From an uncultured Bacteroidia bacterium (GTDB taxonomy: Bacteria; Bacteroidota; Bacteroidia; Bacteroidales; UBA932): a stretch of 34,193 bases of DNA. Each line of letters begins with the position of its first letter. Position 1 is the stretch's first letter. The translations under genes were made by a program, and so were the position numbers. Positions 15,948 through 23,734 of the stretch are shown in pieces. The notes beneath the pieces were generated by a model that did not search any database, was not told the origin of the DNA, and saw nothing but the letters and a program-made list of their open reading frames with translations. The stretch covers positions 1 to 34,193 of the forward strand of contig CACXHM010000061.1 of assembly GCA_902767465.1 (NCBI GenBank), in the 5' to 3' direction.

Positions 15948-17392
15948 AACACTTGTTAACTTGCACAGCAGCCCTTCTGACTGCACTGACCCTCAACGCC
16001 AAAATCACCCTTCCTCCCGTAATCGGAGACAACATGGTTCTGCAGCAGCAGACCTCCGCCGCCATCTTCGGAAAGGCCGAACCGGGAAAAACCGTTACGG
16101 TTAAAACGTCTTGGGACAAAAAGAAATACAGCACTACCGCCGATAACGAAAAAGGTGCGTGGCTGGTGCGCGTAAATACCCCCTCGGCAGGAGGTCCTTA
16201 CGAAATAACCATCAGCGACGGCGAGAAGATCACTCTTAAAGATGTGCTGATAGGTGAAGTGTGGTTTGCTTCGGGGCAGTCCAATATGGAGATGCCGGTA
16301 AGGGGTTATGGCTCACAACCCGCCAGGGGCGGCGCTCAGGCTATAGTTTCTGCCAAAGCATCGCGCCCTATCCGGGTCTGCAACATTAAGAAGCAGTCTT
16401 CGCTCAGCGTGCAGGACATGTGCGAAGGCAAATGGGAGAAGAACACTCCTAATGCAGTCGCTGCTACAAGCGCAACCGCATACTTCTTTGCGGACGCCCT
16501 GCAGAACGTGCTTGACATCCCAGTAGGCATCATCGTGAGTTCATGGGGAGGCAGCAGCATCGAGACCTGGATTACCCGGGAGGTGTTCGAAAAGGAGTAT
16601 CCGGATGTCAGCCTCGCACATCTTGACGGCCTGAAGCCGGTAAGGCTCAAGCATCATGACCCCTGCCTGCTCTATAACGGGCAGGTCGCACCCCTCGTGC
16701 CATTCACCTTCAAAGGGATCATCTGGTACCAGGGAGAAACCAACCGCTCACAGCCGGACAGGTATATCCGCCTCCAGCAGAGCTATGTAAAGATGATGCG
16801 CAAATTGTTCGAAGTGCCAGAAGCACCATTCTACTGCGTGCAGATCGCCCCTTACAGGTACGACAACGGCCGCAAGACGCACACTGCATATTTCTGCGAA
16901 GCCCAGCAGAAGGCAGTCGAAGGACTTGACCACGCCGGTTATGTAACAACCACCGACATAGGCGAATACGGCACCATCCATCCCTGCCGCAAGCAGGAGG
17001 TCGGACAGCGCCTTGCATGGCTGGCACTGCACAACGACTATGGGATGGACGCCATCGACGCAGTAGCTCCAACCTATAAGGGAGTAAAATTTGAAAACGG
17101 CAAAGCACTTGTTACCATGAACTGCGGAAACCTTGGCATATCTCCGATGGGGGCACAGATCAGCGGTTTCGAGATCGCCGGGCCAGACCATCGTTTCGTG
17201 GAAGCCAAGGCTATGCGCCACAGCAAGGACGGCCGTATCGTAGTTGTCTGGAATGACGCCGTAACTGAACCTGTCGCGGTTCGCTATTGCTGGCGCAACT
17301 GGTGTGTCGGGGGGCTCTATAACAACTTCGGCATTCCCGCAGGACCTTTCCGCACCGACGACTGGCCTCTGAATGAAGCCGACTGGCAATAG
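15944..17392 (+). CDS. SASA-family carbohydrate esterase (sialate O-acetylesterase-like)
   Basis: 482 residues from the ATG at 15944, which overlaps the protease stop (ATGA) and gives a clear Sec signal peptide (MKHLLTCTAALLTALTLNA); an open frame continues upstream inside the protease gene but is not coding there. The N-terminal beta-domain (about 20-100: LPPVIGDNMVLQQ..., KTVTVKTSW) is typical of Bacteroidota sialate 9-O-acetylesterases. SGNH features are GQSNM with nucleophile Ser113, the WGGSSIETW segment (about 201-209), GIIWYQGETN (258-267) and TIHPCRKQEVGQRLA with His346. The position often occupied by Asp two residues before this His is Thr here. The enzyme should remove O-acetyl groups from sialic acid or another sugar in the periplasm or outside; family relatives also act on plant glycans, so the substrate is open. 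Translation is probably coupled to the protease. Confidence 0.88.
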   Translation: MKHLLTCTAALLTALTLNAKITLPPVIGDNMVLQQQTSAAIFGKAEPGKTVTVKTSWDKKKYSTTADNEKGAWLVRVNTPSAGGPYEITISDGEKITLKDVLIGEVWFASGQSNMEMPVRGYGSQPARGGAQAIVSAKASRPIRVCNIKKQSSLSVQDMCEGKWEKNTPNAVAATSATAYFFADALQNVLDIPVGIIVSSWGGSSIETWITREVFEKEYPDVSLAHLDGLKPVRLKHHDPCLLYNGQVAPLVPFTFKGIIWYQGETNRSQPDRYIRLQQSYVKMMRKLFEVPEAPFYCVQIAPYRYDNGRKTHTAYFCEAQQKAVEGLDHAGYVTTTDIGEYGTIHPCRKQEVGQRLAWLALHNDYGMDAIDAVAPTYKGVKFENGKALVTMNCGNLGISPMGAQISGFEIAGPDHRFVEAKAMRHSKDGRIVVVWNDAVTEPVAVRYCWRNWCVGGLYNNFGIPAGPFRTDDWPLNEADWQ

Positions 17393-17393
17393 T

Positions 17394-19568
17394 TCATCTG
17401 CGCTTCCCGGAAACGGGAACCATGCCGGCAGATGCGGCGTTCAGGGCATTTCGCCTGTCGGCATACATTTTCATGAAGAATCCACCTACTACGGAGCGCC
17501 CGCGCATCACATGCGATTCGGGCGTTTCTGTTTCGACCCAATCGCTCATAGGACCAGGCAAAGTGGCATTGTTGTAGAAATCGTGCACAGGCAGCATGAA
17601 TTTACGGAAAGTGTCGATATCAGGAGCCATCGATGCTGTCCACATGATCCAGTCTGTCTTGGTGTAGCCCTTGCGGCTGTCGAGAGGAAGCCCGAACCTA
17701 TTCTGTTTCCCGGCATAGTATGAGAGTTCGGTTTCTATTACATTTTGCCCGAACAGGTCGAGACCCAGTATCTTGTCCCATACCAGATTATACTTCTGGC
17801 TCCAGGTTCCGCTCTGGTCGAAGGCCAGTTTGTAGTGGTCTTCTTCGAAGGCGGTTTCTTTCCAGATTGCCGCCATTCTCCTGGCAATTGCCATAAACGC
17901 ATTGGCCTCCTCGATCTTGCCCAGGCTGCGGGCCATCTTGGAATATGCGCCTACAGCCAGAATGGACTTGGCAGAAAGATTCACGTTATGCGCAAGCTTG
18001 CCCGCAAAATCGTCGGTACAGAGCTGGTTTTCAGGATTCTGGCCATTGCCGATGGCATAAAGGGCCCATTTGGTAAGTTCGGTCCAGTGCCTGCGCGCAT
18101 ATGAAGCCTCGGGATCCTGTTGCACGACGGCAGCCGTCATCAGAAGCATATTCCCGCATTCTTCAAGGGGCATCCAGTTGCCGTAGTGCTGGCCGTATGC
18201 GATTGGATAACGTCCCACGTCGTGGGGAGCCCATACATTGTTCCAGGCAGTGCTTTCCGCATATTCAAACACATGATTCAGCAGTCCCTTGGCGAGTTCA
18301 TTGTTATAATACAGGAACAGCGGGATAGACGGGTAAGATACATCTACCGTGCCTGCACAGCCATTCGAAAAATTTTCTTTGGAGATGAAGAAGATATCTC
18401 CGGACGGCCCCTCAAGGAGTTTATGGGCACTTACAGCCTGACGATAAGCGCTGGCGCAAAGGTCGGCGTATTCGGTACCGCCGCAAGCCTGGGCGTCGGA
18501 GAGCATGGACTGTTCGAAATCACGGCATCTGGCCATTATTTTATCCATATCCTTCGCCGCTCTGGACATCTCCCTGGTTATCTTGTTGTCCCCTTTCCGG
18601 TTCCAATAAGGACGGAGGTTCTGCTCCAGATACTTGATTGAATACACGTCATCGTAAGCAAGGAGCATTGTCAGGCTTTTGTCTTTCTTGAGTTTTCCCA
18701 GATCAGCCGAGTACGCGAGTACCACGTCCTGAGCCACATAATTATCGGAAGTAATGGTTTTCTGCTTTCCGAAAGTCTTGGTGTCCACTTTGCCCGAACG
18801 AGCGAAGAAACTGCGGGAAAGCTGTCCCTTGGTTACTGCGAGAGTGCCCTTGCCGTCGGCGGGGGCAAGATAGAAATAGCCCCAGTCGATGCGAAGGTCA
18901 TCCCCATGCCTTGAGAGATAATTCTGTTCCACGGTTCCGGTGCGGAGGTACTTGATTCCGTCGGCACTGCCGGTTTCGGCGATTATCGGAACGACGTTCA
19001 GATCTGTCGCTATCCGTGGAGATGCCTCCATGTATATTTCAACCGTGTGCTTGCGTCCGTCGGTAACTTCTACGTTGAAAGTGAGATAGTTGACAGGACG
19101 GGAAAGCAGATCCAGGTCGTCGGGCAACAGAGGTGCGGTAAACACCAGTTCTACCTTGACGGGACCGCATTCAAATCCATATATGCTTCTTGTAGGAAGC
19201 AGATTTGAATACAACTGCACGGCAGCCGTGGAGAATGTTTCCGGCACCTCAACGTTATAATAAGGATCGGGCTTATTCTTGTCGCTGCCCTCTGGCACGC
19301 CTGCTATTGCATTCTCTTTTCCAAGCACCCTGTAAACCTTCCCGTCCACACGGACAGCTGCAAGCAGAGGCTGTTTGCGTCCGCTCCAGTGACGTGTGAC
19401 ATCGCCGTTCAGATCGTGTCCGAAAGACCATATTGAAAAATATGGATCTACGCTCACAAGGGGCGTAGCAGTATTATTCAGGCTGTTCTGGTAAGAAAAG
19501 CCGGTATCAGCAGCCCTCGAACCGAGTGCAAAGGTCAGAAAGGTTAGAATCAGGAGATGTTTTTTCAT
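17394..19568 (-). CDS. DUF4964/DUF5127/DUF4965/DUF1793 family protein (annotated 'glutaminase A-like')
   Basis: 724 residues from the ATG at 19568, chosen because it opens a clean signal peptide (MKKHLLILTFLTFALGSRA) and overlaps the GH29 stop as ATGA; an upstream in-frame ATG at 19601 would bury the signal peptide. The N-terminus has the family signature (PLVSVDPYFSIWSFGHDL, HWSGRKQPL) of DUF4964; DUF5127 follows to about 330, then DUF4965 and the DUF1793 helical part (YPSIPLFLYYN, HDVGRYPIAYG, MPLEECGNMLLM, LAFDQSGTWSQKYNLVWDK, PLDSRKGYTKTDWIMW). The name 'glutaminase' comes from an Aspergillus homologue; the helical-toroid look and frequent placement beside glycosidases suggest a glycosidase-like activity, which is inference. 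It is last in an operon after GH29 and ends one base from the convergent esterase stop, with no room for a dedicated terminator. Confidence 0.85.
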   Translation of the reverse strand: MKKHLLILTFLTFALGSRAADTGFSYQNSLNNTATPLVSVDPYFSIWSFGHDLNGDVTRHWSGRKQPLLAAVRVDGKVYRVLGKENAIAGVPEGSDKNKPDPYYNVEVPETFSTAAVQLYSNLLPTRSIYGFECGPVKVELVFTAPLLPDDLDLLSRPVNYLTFNVEVTDGRKHTVEIYMEASPRIATDLNVVPIIAETGSADGIKYLRTGTVEQNYLSRHGDDLRIDWGYFYLAPADGKGTLAVTKGQLSRSFFARSGKVDTKTFGKQKTITSDNYVAQDVVLAYSADLGKLKKDKSLTMLLAYDDVYSIKYLEQNLRPYWNRKGDNKITREMSRAAKDMDKIMARCRDFEQSMLSDAQACGGTEYADLCASAYRQAVSAHKLLEGPSGDIFFISKENFSNGCAGTVDVSYPSIPLFLYYNNELAKGLLNHVFEYAESTAWNNVWAPHDVGRYPIAYGQHYGNWMPLEECGNMLLMTAAVVQQDPEASYARRHWTELTKWALYAIGNGQNPENQLCTDDFAGKLAHNVNLSAKSILAVGAYSKMARSLGKIEEANAFMAIARRMAAIWKETAFEEDHYKLAFDQSGTWSQKYNLVWDKILGLDLFGQNVIETELSYYAGKQNRFGLPLDSRKGYTKTDWIMWTASMAPDIDTFRKFMLPVHDFYNNATLPGPMSDWVETETPESHVMRGRSVVGGFFMKMYADRRNALNAASAGMVPVSGKRR

Positions 19569-20908
19569 AAAATGACTTCTATAATATAATCTGTCGAGCA
19601 ATCGGGATCGGATGGCAGATTCACCGTAAAGGAATCCTTGCCCTTCTTGAATTTAAGCGGTGTTCCGGATGCGAACTCACTCACTTTTTTGGCCTTGATC
19701 TTGAAAGGTAAGGTAATAGTTCCCTCGGCAGGAGCTTCGAGCACATGCAGGAAGATTTTACCTTCTTTATGTGTCACGACGCCCCAGTTCTGGGGCTTCA
19801 GCATGGTAGCACGGGTACCATAGATAGATTCACCATTTTTGGAAAGCCAATCGCCGATTCCTGCAAGGCGTTCCACGCTCTCTTCAGGAATGGTGCCGTC
19901 GGGACGGGGACCTACATTCAGCAAAAGATTCGCATTGCGTCCGGCAATATTTACAAGGATACGGACCAGTTCAGGGACACTTTTCCAGTTGGTATCAGCA
20001 ATCTCATATCCCCAACCCTTATTGATCGTCTTGCAGGTCTCCAGCGCCAACTCATCGCTGACATGACTGGTACGGCTGTATCCGGCAGAGTTCTCTCCGG
20101 GGATGTCGCGTTCGAACACCTGGATATCTTCCCCTGGAATCGGTACACGATGATGGTTGTTAGCCACCAGGCAGGAGGGCTGCAGGGAGTGGATGAGTCT
20201 GTATATCCTCTCATAACCCCAGTCGAAATCCACCACCAGCGGACTTCCATCCTTGGGTTTTTGGATTTTTGCCCAGTCTCCGTCGAACCAGATGCAGCCT
20301 ACGGGGCCGTAGTTGGTAAGCAGTTCCGTTATCTGGGCGCACATGAAATCGAGATACTTCGCATACAGTTCCCGCTCTTTGGCTGTGTGGGCGATGGCAG
20401 GATCGCGCGGATAATCGTCGCGGCCCCAGTCAAGCAGGGAATAATAGAAATTAAGTGTAATTCCTTCCTTATGGCATGCATCAGCAAGTTCTTTAAGGAC
20501 ATCGCGCTTGAACGGCGTGGCGTCGATAATGTCGTAGTCAGAAGCCTTTGTGTCGAACATCGAGAAACCGTCATGATGGCGGGAGGTAATGGTAATGTAT
20601 TTCGCTCCGGAAGCCTTGATCTGCCGTACCCATTGTCCTGCATCGAAACGAGAAGGGAAGAAACCTCCGGCGAATCTGGAATACTCATCGTAAGGCAGCT
20701 TTTCATTATACATGACCCACTCTCCGCGAGCCATCATGGAGTAGATGCCCCAATGTATGAACACCCCGAATTTATCGTCGCGGAACTGTTCTTTGGCGGC
20801 AAAGGTTTCGGCAGAAGGCGTATAACCCTGAATACCTTCTTTGATATCTGAAGACGCAGAAAAACTGTTCAGCGCCATAAAAAGGGTTACAAGAATCGAA
20901 CAGAACAT
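19565..20908 (-). CDS. GH29 alpha-L-fucosidase
   Basis: 447 residues. Signal peptide at the N-terminus (MFCSILVTLFMALNSFSA). GH29 core motifs are clear: DDKFGVFIHWGIYSM (about 44-58), YITITSRHHDGFSMFDTK (about 104-121), FYYSLLDWGRDDYP (about 154-167) and GCIWFDGDW (204-212) in which Asp209 is the expected catalytic nucleophile. A block NLLLNVGPRPDG (about 335-346) and a small C-terminal beta-sandwich follow. The acid/base residue cannot be assigned by eye, and the GH29-A or -B subfamily is left open. The enzyme removes terminal alpha-linked fucose, for example from host N- or O-glycans or plant glycans. It lies 12 bases after the metallophosphoesterase gene and overlaps the DUF4965 gene by 4 bases, so all three are probably co-expressed. 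It shows no lipobox and is probably periplasmic. Confidence 0.95.
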   Translation of the reverse strand: MFCSILVTLFMALNSFSASSDIKEGIQGYTPSAETFAAKEQFRDDKFGVFIHWGIYSMMARGEWVMYNEKLPYDEYSRFAGGFFPSRFDAGQWVRQIKASGAKYITITSRHHDGFSMFDTKASDYDIIDATPFKRDVLKELADACHKEGITLNFYYSLLDWGRDDYPRDPAIAHTAKERELYAKYLDFMCAQITELLTNYGPVGCIWFDGDWAKIQKPKDGSPLVVDFDWGYERIYRLIHSLQPSCLVANNHHRVPIPGEDIQVFERDIPGENSAGYSRTSHVSDELALETCKTINKGWGYEIADTNWKSVPELVRILVNIAGRNANLLLNVGPRPDGTIPEESVERLAGIGDWLSKNGESIYGTRATMLKPQNWGVVTHKEGKIFLHVLEAPAEGTITLPFKIKAKKVSEFASGTPLKFKKGKDSFTVNLPSDPDCSTDYIIEVIL

Positions 20909-20920
20909 GTCGTTATCGTT

Positions 20921-23671
20921 TTATTTCTTTGTAAGGATAAACCCCGGATCATCCTTGGAGTCGGTATTGCACTGCCAGATGACATCATATCCTGAGGCAG
21001 TATTGACCGTTGCATAATCACTTGCCGAAGGGTTGGCGCTTTTGCAGGCGCAGAAGGCAAGACCAAGGATGTCTTTGCCATCGCATTTCTGCCAATCCTC
21101 CCGGCCATAATGCATCGAAGTCAAAGAATTGGGGACAAACCAAAGCCAACCTTTGTTAGTACCGCCGTTAAAAGGTACAGGGCAGAAGTTGTATGAAGTC
21201 CACGCATTTCCAAGTTCAGGAAGCAGGGTCATATACCCGTATCCGGATTTACCGGTATTCACCGCCTGCGCGTTCTCTCCGTCAAAGAAGAATCCCAGAC
21301 GCAGAGTCCTGGAATCATATTCGATAATCACTGCAGCCTCGGCCACATAGGTGTTTATGAGTCCGCTGACGGCCAGGTTGTTCGTGACAGACACGCCGGA
21401 ATACTGGGCAGTCTGTCCACTTTTGACCGTGAAGGTCAGATCCTTTGTGAAAGAATTACTTGCCGAAATGCCAAGGTTTGTGTTCGGGGCGAATGTCTTT
21501 CCGGTAAAAGACCATGTGCCGGCAAAATCTTTCACCTCCAGCTGAGACAACTCGTAGGTGCTGCCGTCAGGTAATTCGAGCGATGCGCTTCTCGGCCTGC
21601 CGGTGTCGTTCGCGGTCCATGACACAGTTCCGTCGGCATAACTGAGCCAGCCCGACGAAACACTGCCGCTGCCACCTTCATGAGCAGCACTGCCTGCAGT
21701 ATCGGCAGTCCATTTCGAAACATGTCCTGAAGATGCGCCGATCTCGAAGTCCTTGGTGAGAGGAGCGCTGGCAGCACCCCAGGAATCATAAGCAATGACT
21801 GAAACAGTATATGATCCTTCCGCCAAAGAGGCAAAAGTGCATTCCCACTCGTTTTTCATCTGTGAAGGCTGGGGACAACGGTAGAAATCAGACATGTAAT
21901 TCTTGGTTGCCACGGTTGCAAACCCGTTCCGGACCGAAATACCATAGTGGTGAACGAACTCGTCATCGGTACCGGCGGCGAATCTGACCGTAACATCAGC
22001 CTTGCCGGAAGTGATTGTGCCCACGGTAACATCCACAGTTGAGAGAGACGGAGCCGTATTTGCGGCCCTAAGGGCAGCATGGTCATATTTCTCCAGATGC
22101 TTTTTGGTATTTGTAGGGAAAGAAGTCTCCCAGGCGGTGCCGATTACAGCCTGACGGGTGAAATCCAGACGCGTGATCCGCATATTGCCGTTCGCATCAA
22201 ACTGAACCAGATGTCCCGAAGACACGTCGCCGGCATCGTTGAGCACGGTGTTGCCACTCTTGTTTTCATAGTCTCCCCCTTCGAATGCCATATAACTGGT
22301 GGAACCGCAGCCCACAGAGGTAAAATCGCCCTGCCAGATACTGCGCGGATCGTTGATGGGGAAATGCAGATGACCGCTGAAGGTAACCACCTGCGGGTAT
22401 GCAGAAAGGATATCGGTGAGGGCGGAAGTATACCAGTATGTACCGAGATCGCTGCCATACACAGTGTTGTAAATCATGGGATGGGTAATGAGCAGCACAT
22501 AACGCTGCGGATCCGCTTCGGTGATGGTTTTGAGAGTATTGTTCAGCCAGATGGTGGCATTTGCGTCATAGATGACCGGGTTGCTTCCGTTGGGGGTGAT
22601 GCATAGAATGTGGTAATCTCCTACTATGCAGTGCCTGCACTCGAAATTGGTGCGCATTGTCTGGTCCTGGTCGGTAAGGAAATAATTGTCTCCAAGAATA
22701 CTGTGGAAAACGGCATTGCTGCTTACAGTATTGGTACTCCAGACATAGCTCGAATTCATATCATGATTGCCGATAGTATAAATCATAGGTACTTTCACCG
22801 GGTCGAAAACCTGCTCATAACGGGTCTTGAACGTATAAATCTGCCCGGTATTTACGGTATTCACCAGATCCCCTGCTACAATAACGGCATCCAGGCCGTC
22901 GGCATCATGAAGCGCAGCCTGTGTCTTCAACATCTTAAGAGCATTTGTAAACTTGTCCTCGGATCCGTACTGGTTTCCGATATGGGTGTCGCTGATGGCT
23001 CCGAGCGAAAGCACCACTGCGTTTTCATCGAATTCGTTCGTTTCTGCAACACTCAGGACCGGGATGGTGAGAACGCGTCCGTCTCCAAGTGTGATCACGA
23101 GGTTGCCGTCTTTCAACGCCACGCTGCGGAACATGGAAGCGAGAGTGCTGTCCACCGCCTTGCCGAGCTTGACCCAGCCTTCGCTTTCGCTATATTTCAC
23201 ATACCAGTAATCATCCTCTACCTTGAACTGCGGGGTCGCCCCGGTCTCGCCCTTGGGGCCGACGGCACTTACAGGTTTGCCGGAAGCATCCTTCAGCACC
23301 TCTCCGTCCACTGTCCAGCAAAGCACACCGTCCACCAGGGTGACGCCCACCCTCGGTGCAAAGGAATCCCTGTCCACAAATATATTCACCGTTCCGCTTT
23401 TGCGGAAGGTAATTTCCCAGCCGGCCTTCCCGTCCACGACTATGGAACGTATGCCTGTCACCACATCCTCATCCTGGATGGCCTGGAGGGTGGTCCGGAG
23501 CGCATTGACATCGGAATTGAGGTCTGCGGCATCTTTTTCAAGTTTGTCGACCCTCTCCTTGAGGGAGTTGATTTCGTCCCAGAGGGCGCTGTCATCGTAT
23601 TCAGAACAGGCCGCAACGCTTGCAATAGCCGCCCCGGCCAAAAGAAACAAAACAAAAAAACGCTTTAGCAT
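20921..23671 (-). CDS. Surface lipoprotein metallophosphoesterase with DUF4988-like coiled-coil N-terminus
   Basis: 916 residues. Signal peptide with lipobox ASVAAC (Cys22) followed by SEYDD. Residues about 30-65 form a coiled coil (ALWDEINSLKERVDKLEKD) and with about 66-205 resemble DUF4988, a stalk-like module of Bacteroidota surface lipoproteins; it contains a brief collagen-like GPKGETGATP. The calcineurin-like catalytic domain (about 218-510) carries the metal ligands: Asp228/His230 (SDTH), Asp268 (GDLV), Asn302/His303 (GNHD), His397 (THP) and His434/His436 (GHLH). An FN3-like module is at about 537-645. Residues about 650-916 are a beta-rich, aromatic-rich domain I cannot assign, possibly carbohydrate-binding. 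It is first in an operon with GH29 and DUF4965. The family hydrolyses phosphomonoesters or diesters; the substrate is unknown. Only a weak promoter match (TTATTTG) lies just before the ATG. Confidence 0.88.
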   Translation of the reverse strand: MLKRFFVLFLLAGAAIASVAACSEYDDSALWDEINSLKERVDKLEKDAADLNSDVNALRTTLQAIQDEDVVTGIRSIVVDGKAGWEITFRKSGTVNIFVDRDSFAPRVGVTLVDGVLCWTVDGEVLKDASGKPVSAVGPKGETGATPQFKVEDDYWYVKYSESEGWVKLGKAVDSTLASMFRSVALKDGNLVITLGDGRVLTIPVLSVAETNEFDENAVVLSLGAISDTHIGNQYGSEDKFTNALKMLKTQAALHDADGLDAVIVAGDLVNTVNTGQIYTFKTRYEQVFDPVKVPMIYTIGNHDMNSSYVWSTNTVSSNAVFHSILGDNYFLTDQDQTMRTNFECRHCIVGDYHILCITPNGSNPVIYDANATIWLNNTLKTITEADPQRYVLLITHPMIYNTVYGSDLGTYWYTSALTDILSAYPQVVTFSGHLHFPINDPRSIWQGDFTSVGCGSTSYMAFEGGDYENKSGNTVLNDAGDVSSGHLVQFDANGNMRITRLDFTRQAVIGTAWETSFPTNTKKHLEKYDHAALRAANTAPSLSTVDVTVGTITSGKADVTVRFAAGTDDEFVHHYGISVRNGFATVATKNYMSDFYRCPQPSQMKNEWECTFASLAEGSYTVSVIAYDSWGAASAPLTKDFEIGASSGHVSKWTADTAGSAAHEGGSGSVSSGWLSYADGTVSWTANDTGRPRSASLELPDGSTYELSQLEVKDFAGTWSFTGKTFAPNTNLGISASNSFTKDLTFTVKSGQTAQYSGVSVTNNLAVSGLINTYVAEAAVIIEYDSRTLRLGFFFDGENAQAVNTGKSGYGYMTLLPELGNAWTSYNFCPVPFNGGTNKGWLWFVPNSLTSMHYGREDWQKCDGKDILGLAFCACKSANPSASDYATVNTASGYDVIWQCNTDSKDDPGFILTKK

Positions 23672-23722
23672 TACAAATAATTATATGAACCCCTAAAGGT
23701 AGGAATAATTTTTATTTTTCCG

Positions 23723-23730
23723 TATATTTG
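23723..23730 (+). promoter_or_regulatory. Predicted -7 element of the GH92 gene
   Basis: TATATTTG is an exact TAnnTTTG match. It ends only 4 bases before the GH92 ATG at 23735, so the mRNA would be leaderless or nearly so. No convincing TTTG is visible at the -33 position. The 63-base spacer also has to hold the start of the divergent phosphoesterase operon. Confidence 0.5.
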
Positions 23731-23734
23731 AAAC

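Noticed and set aside
19745..20851. A 368-codon plus-strand open frame opposite GH29
   Set aside because: It is antisense to conserved GH29 motifs and has no signal sequence or domain.
23220..23280. Collagen-like Gly-X-Y stretch in the phosphoesterase
   Set aside because: Only about three triplets are present, too short for a collagen helix; it is a known small linker feature near DUF4988-like modules.
22610..23668. A 352-codon plus-strand open frame opposite the phosphoesterase
   Set aside because: It covers the coiled coil and metal-binding motifs of the real gene in antisense and resembles nothing known.
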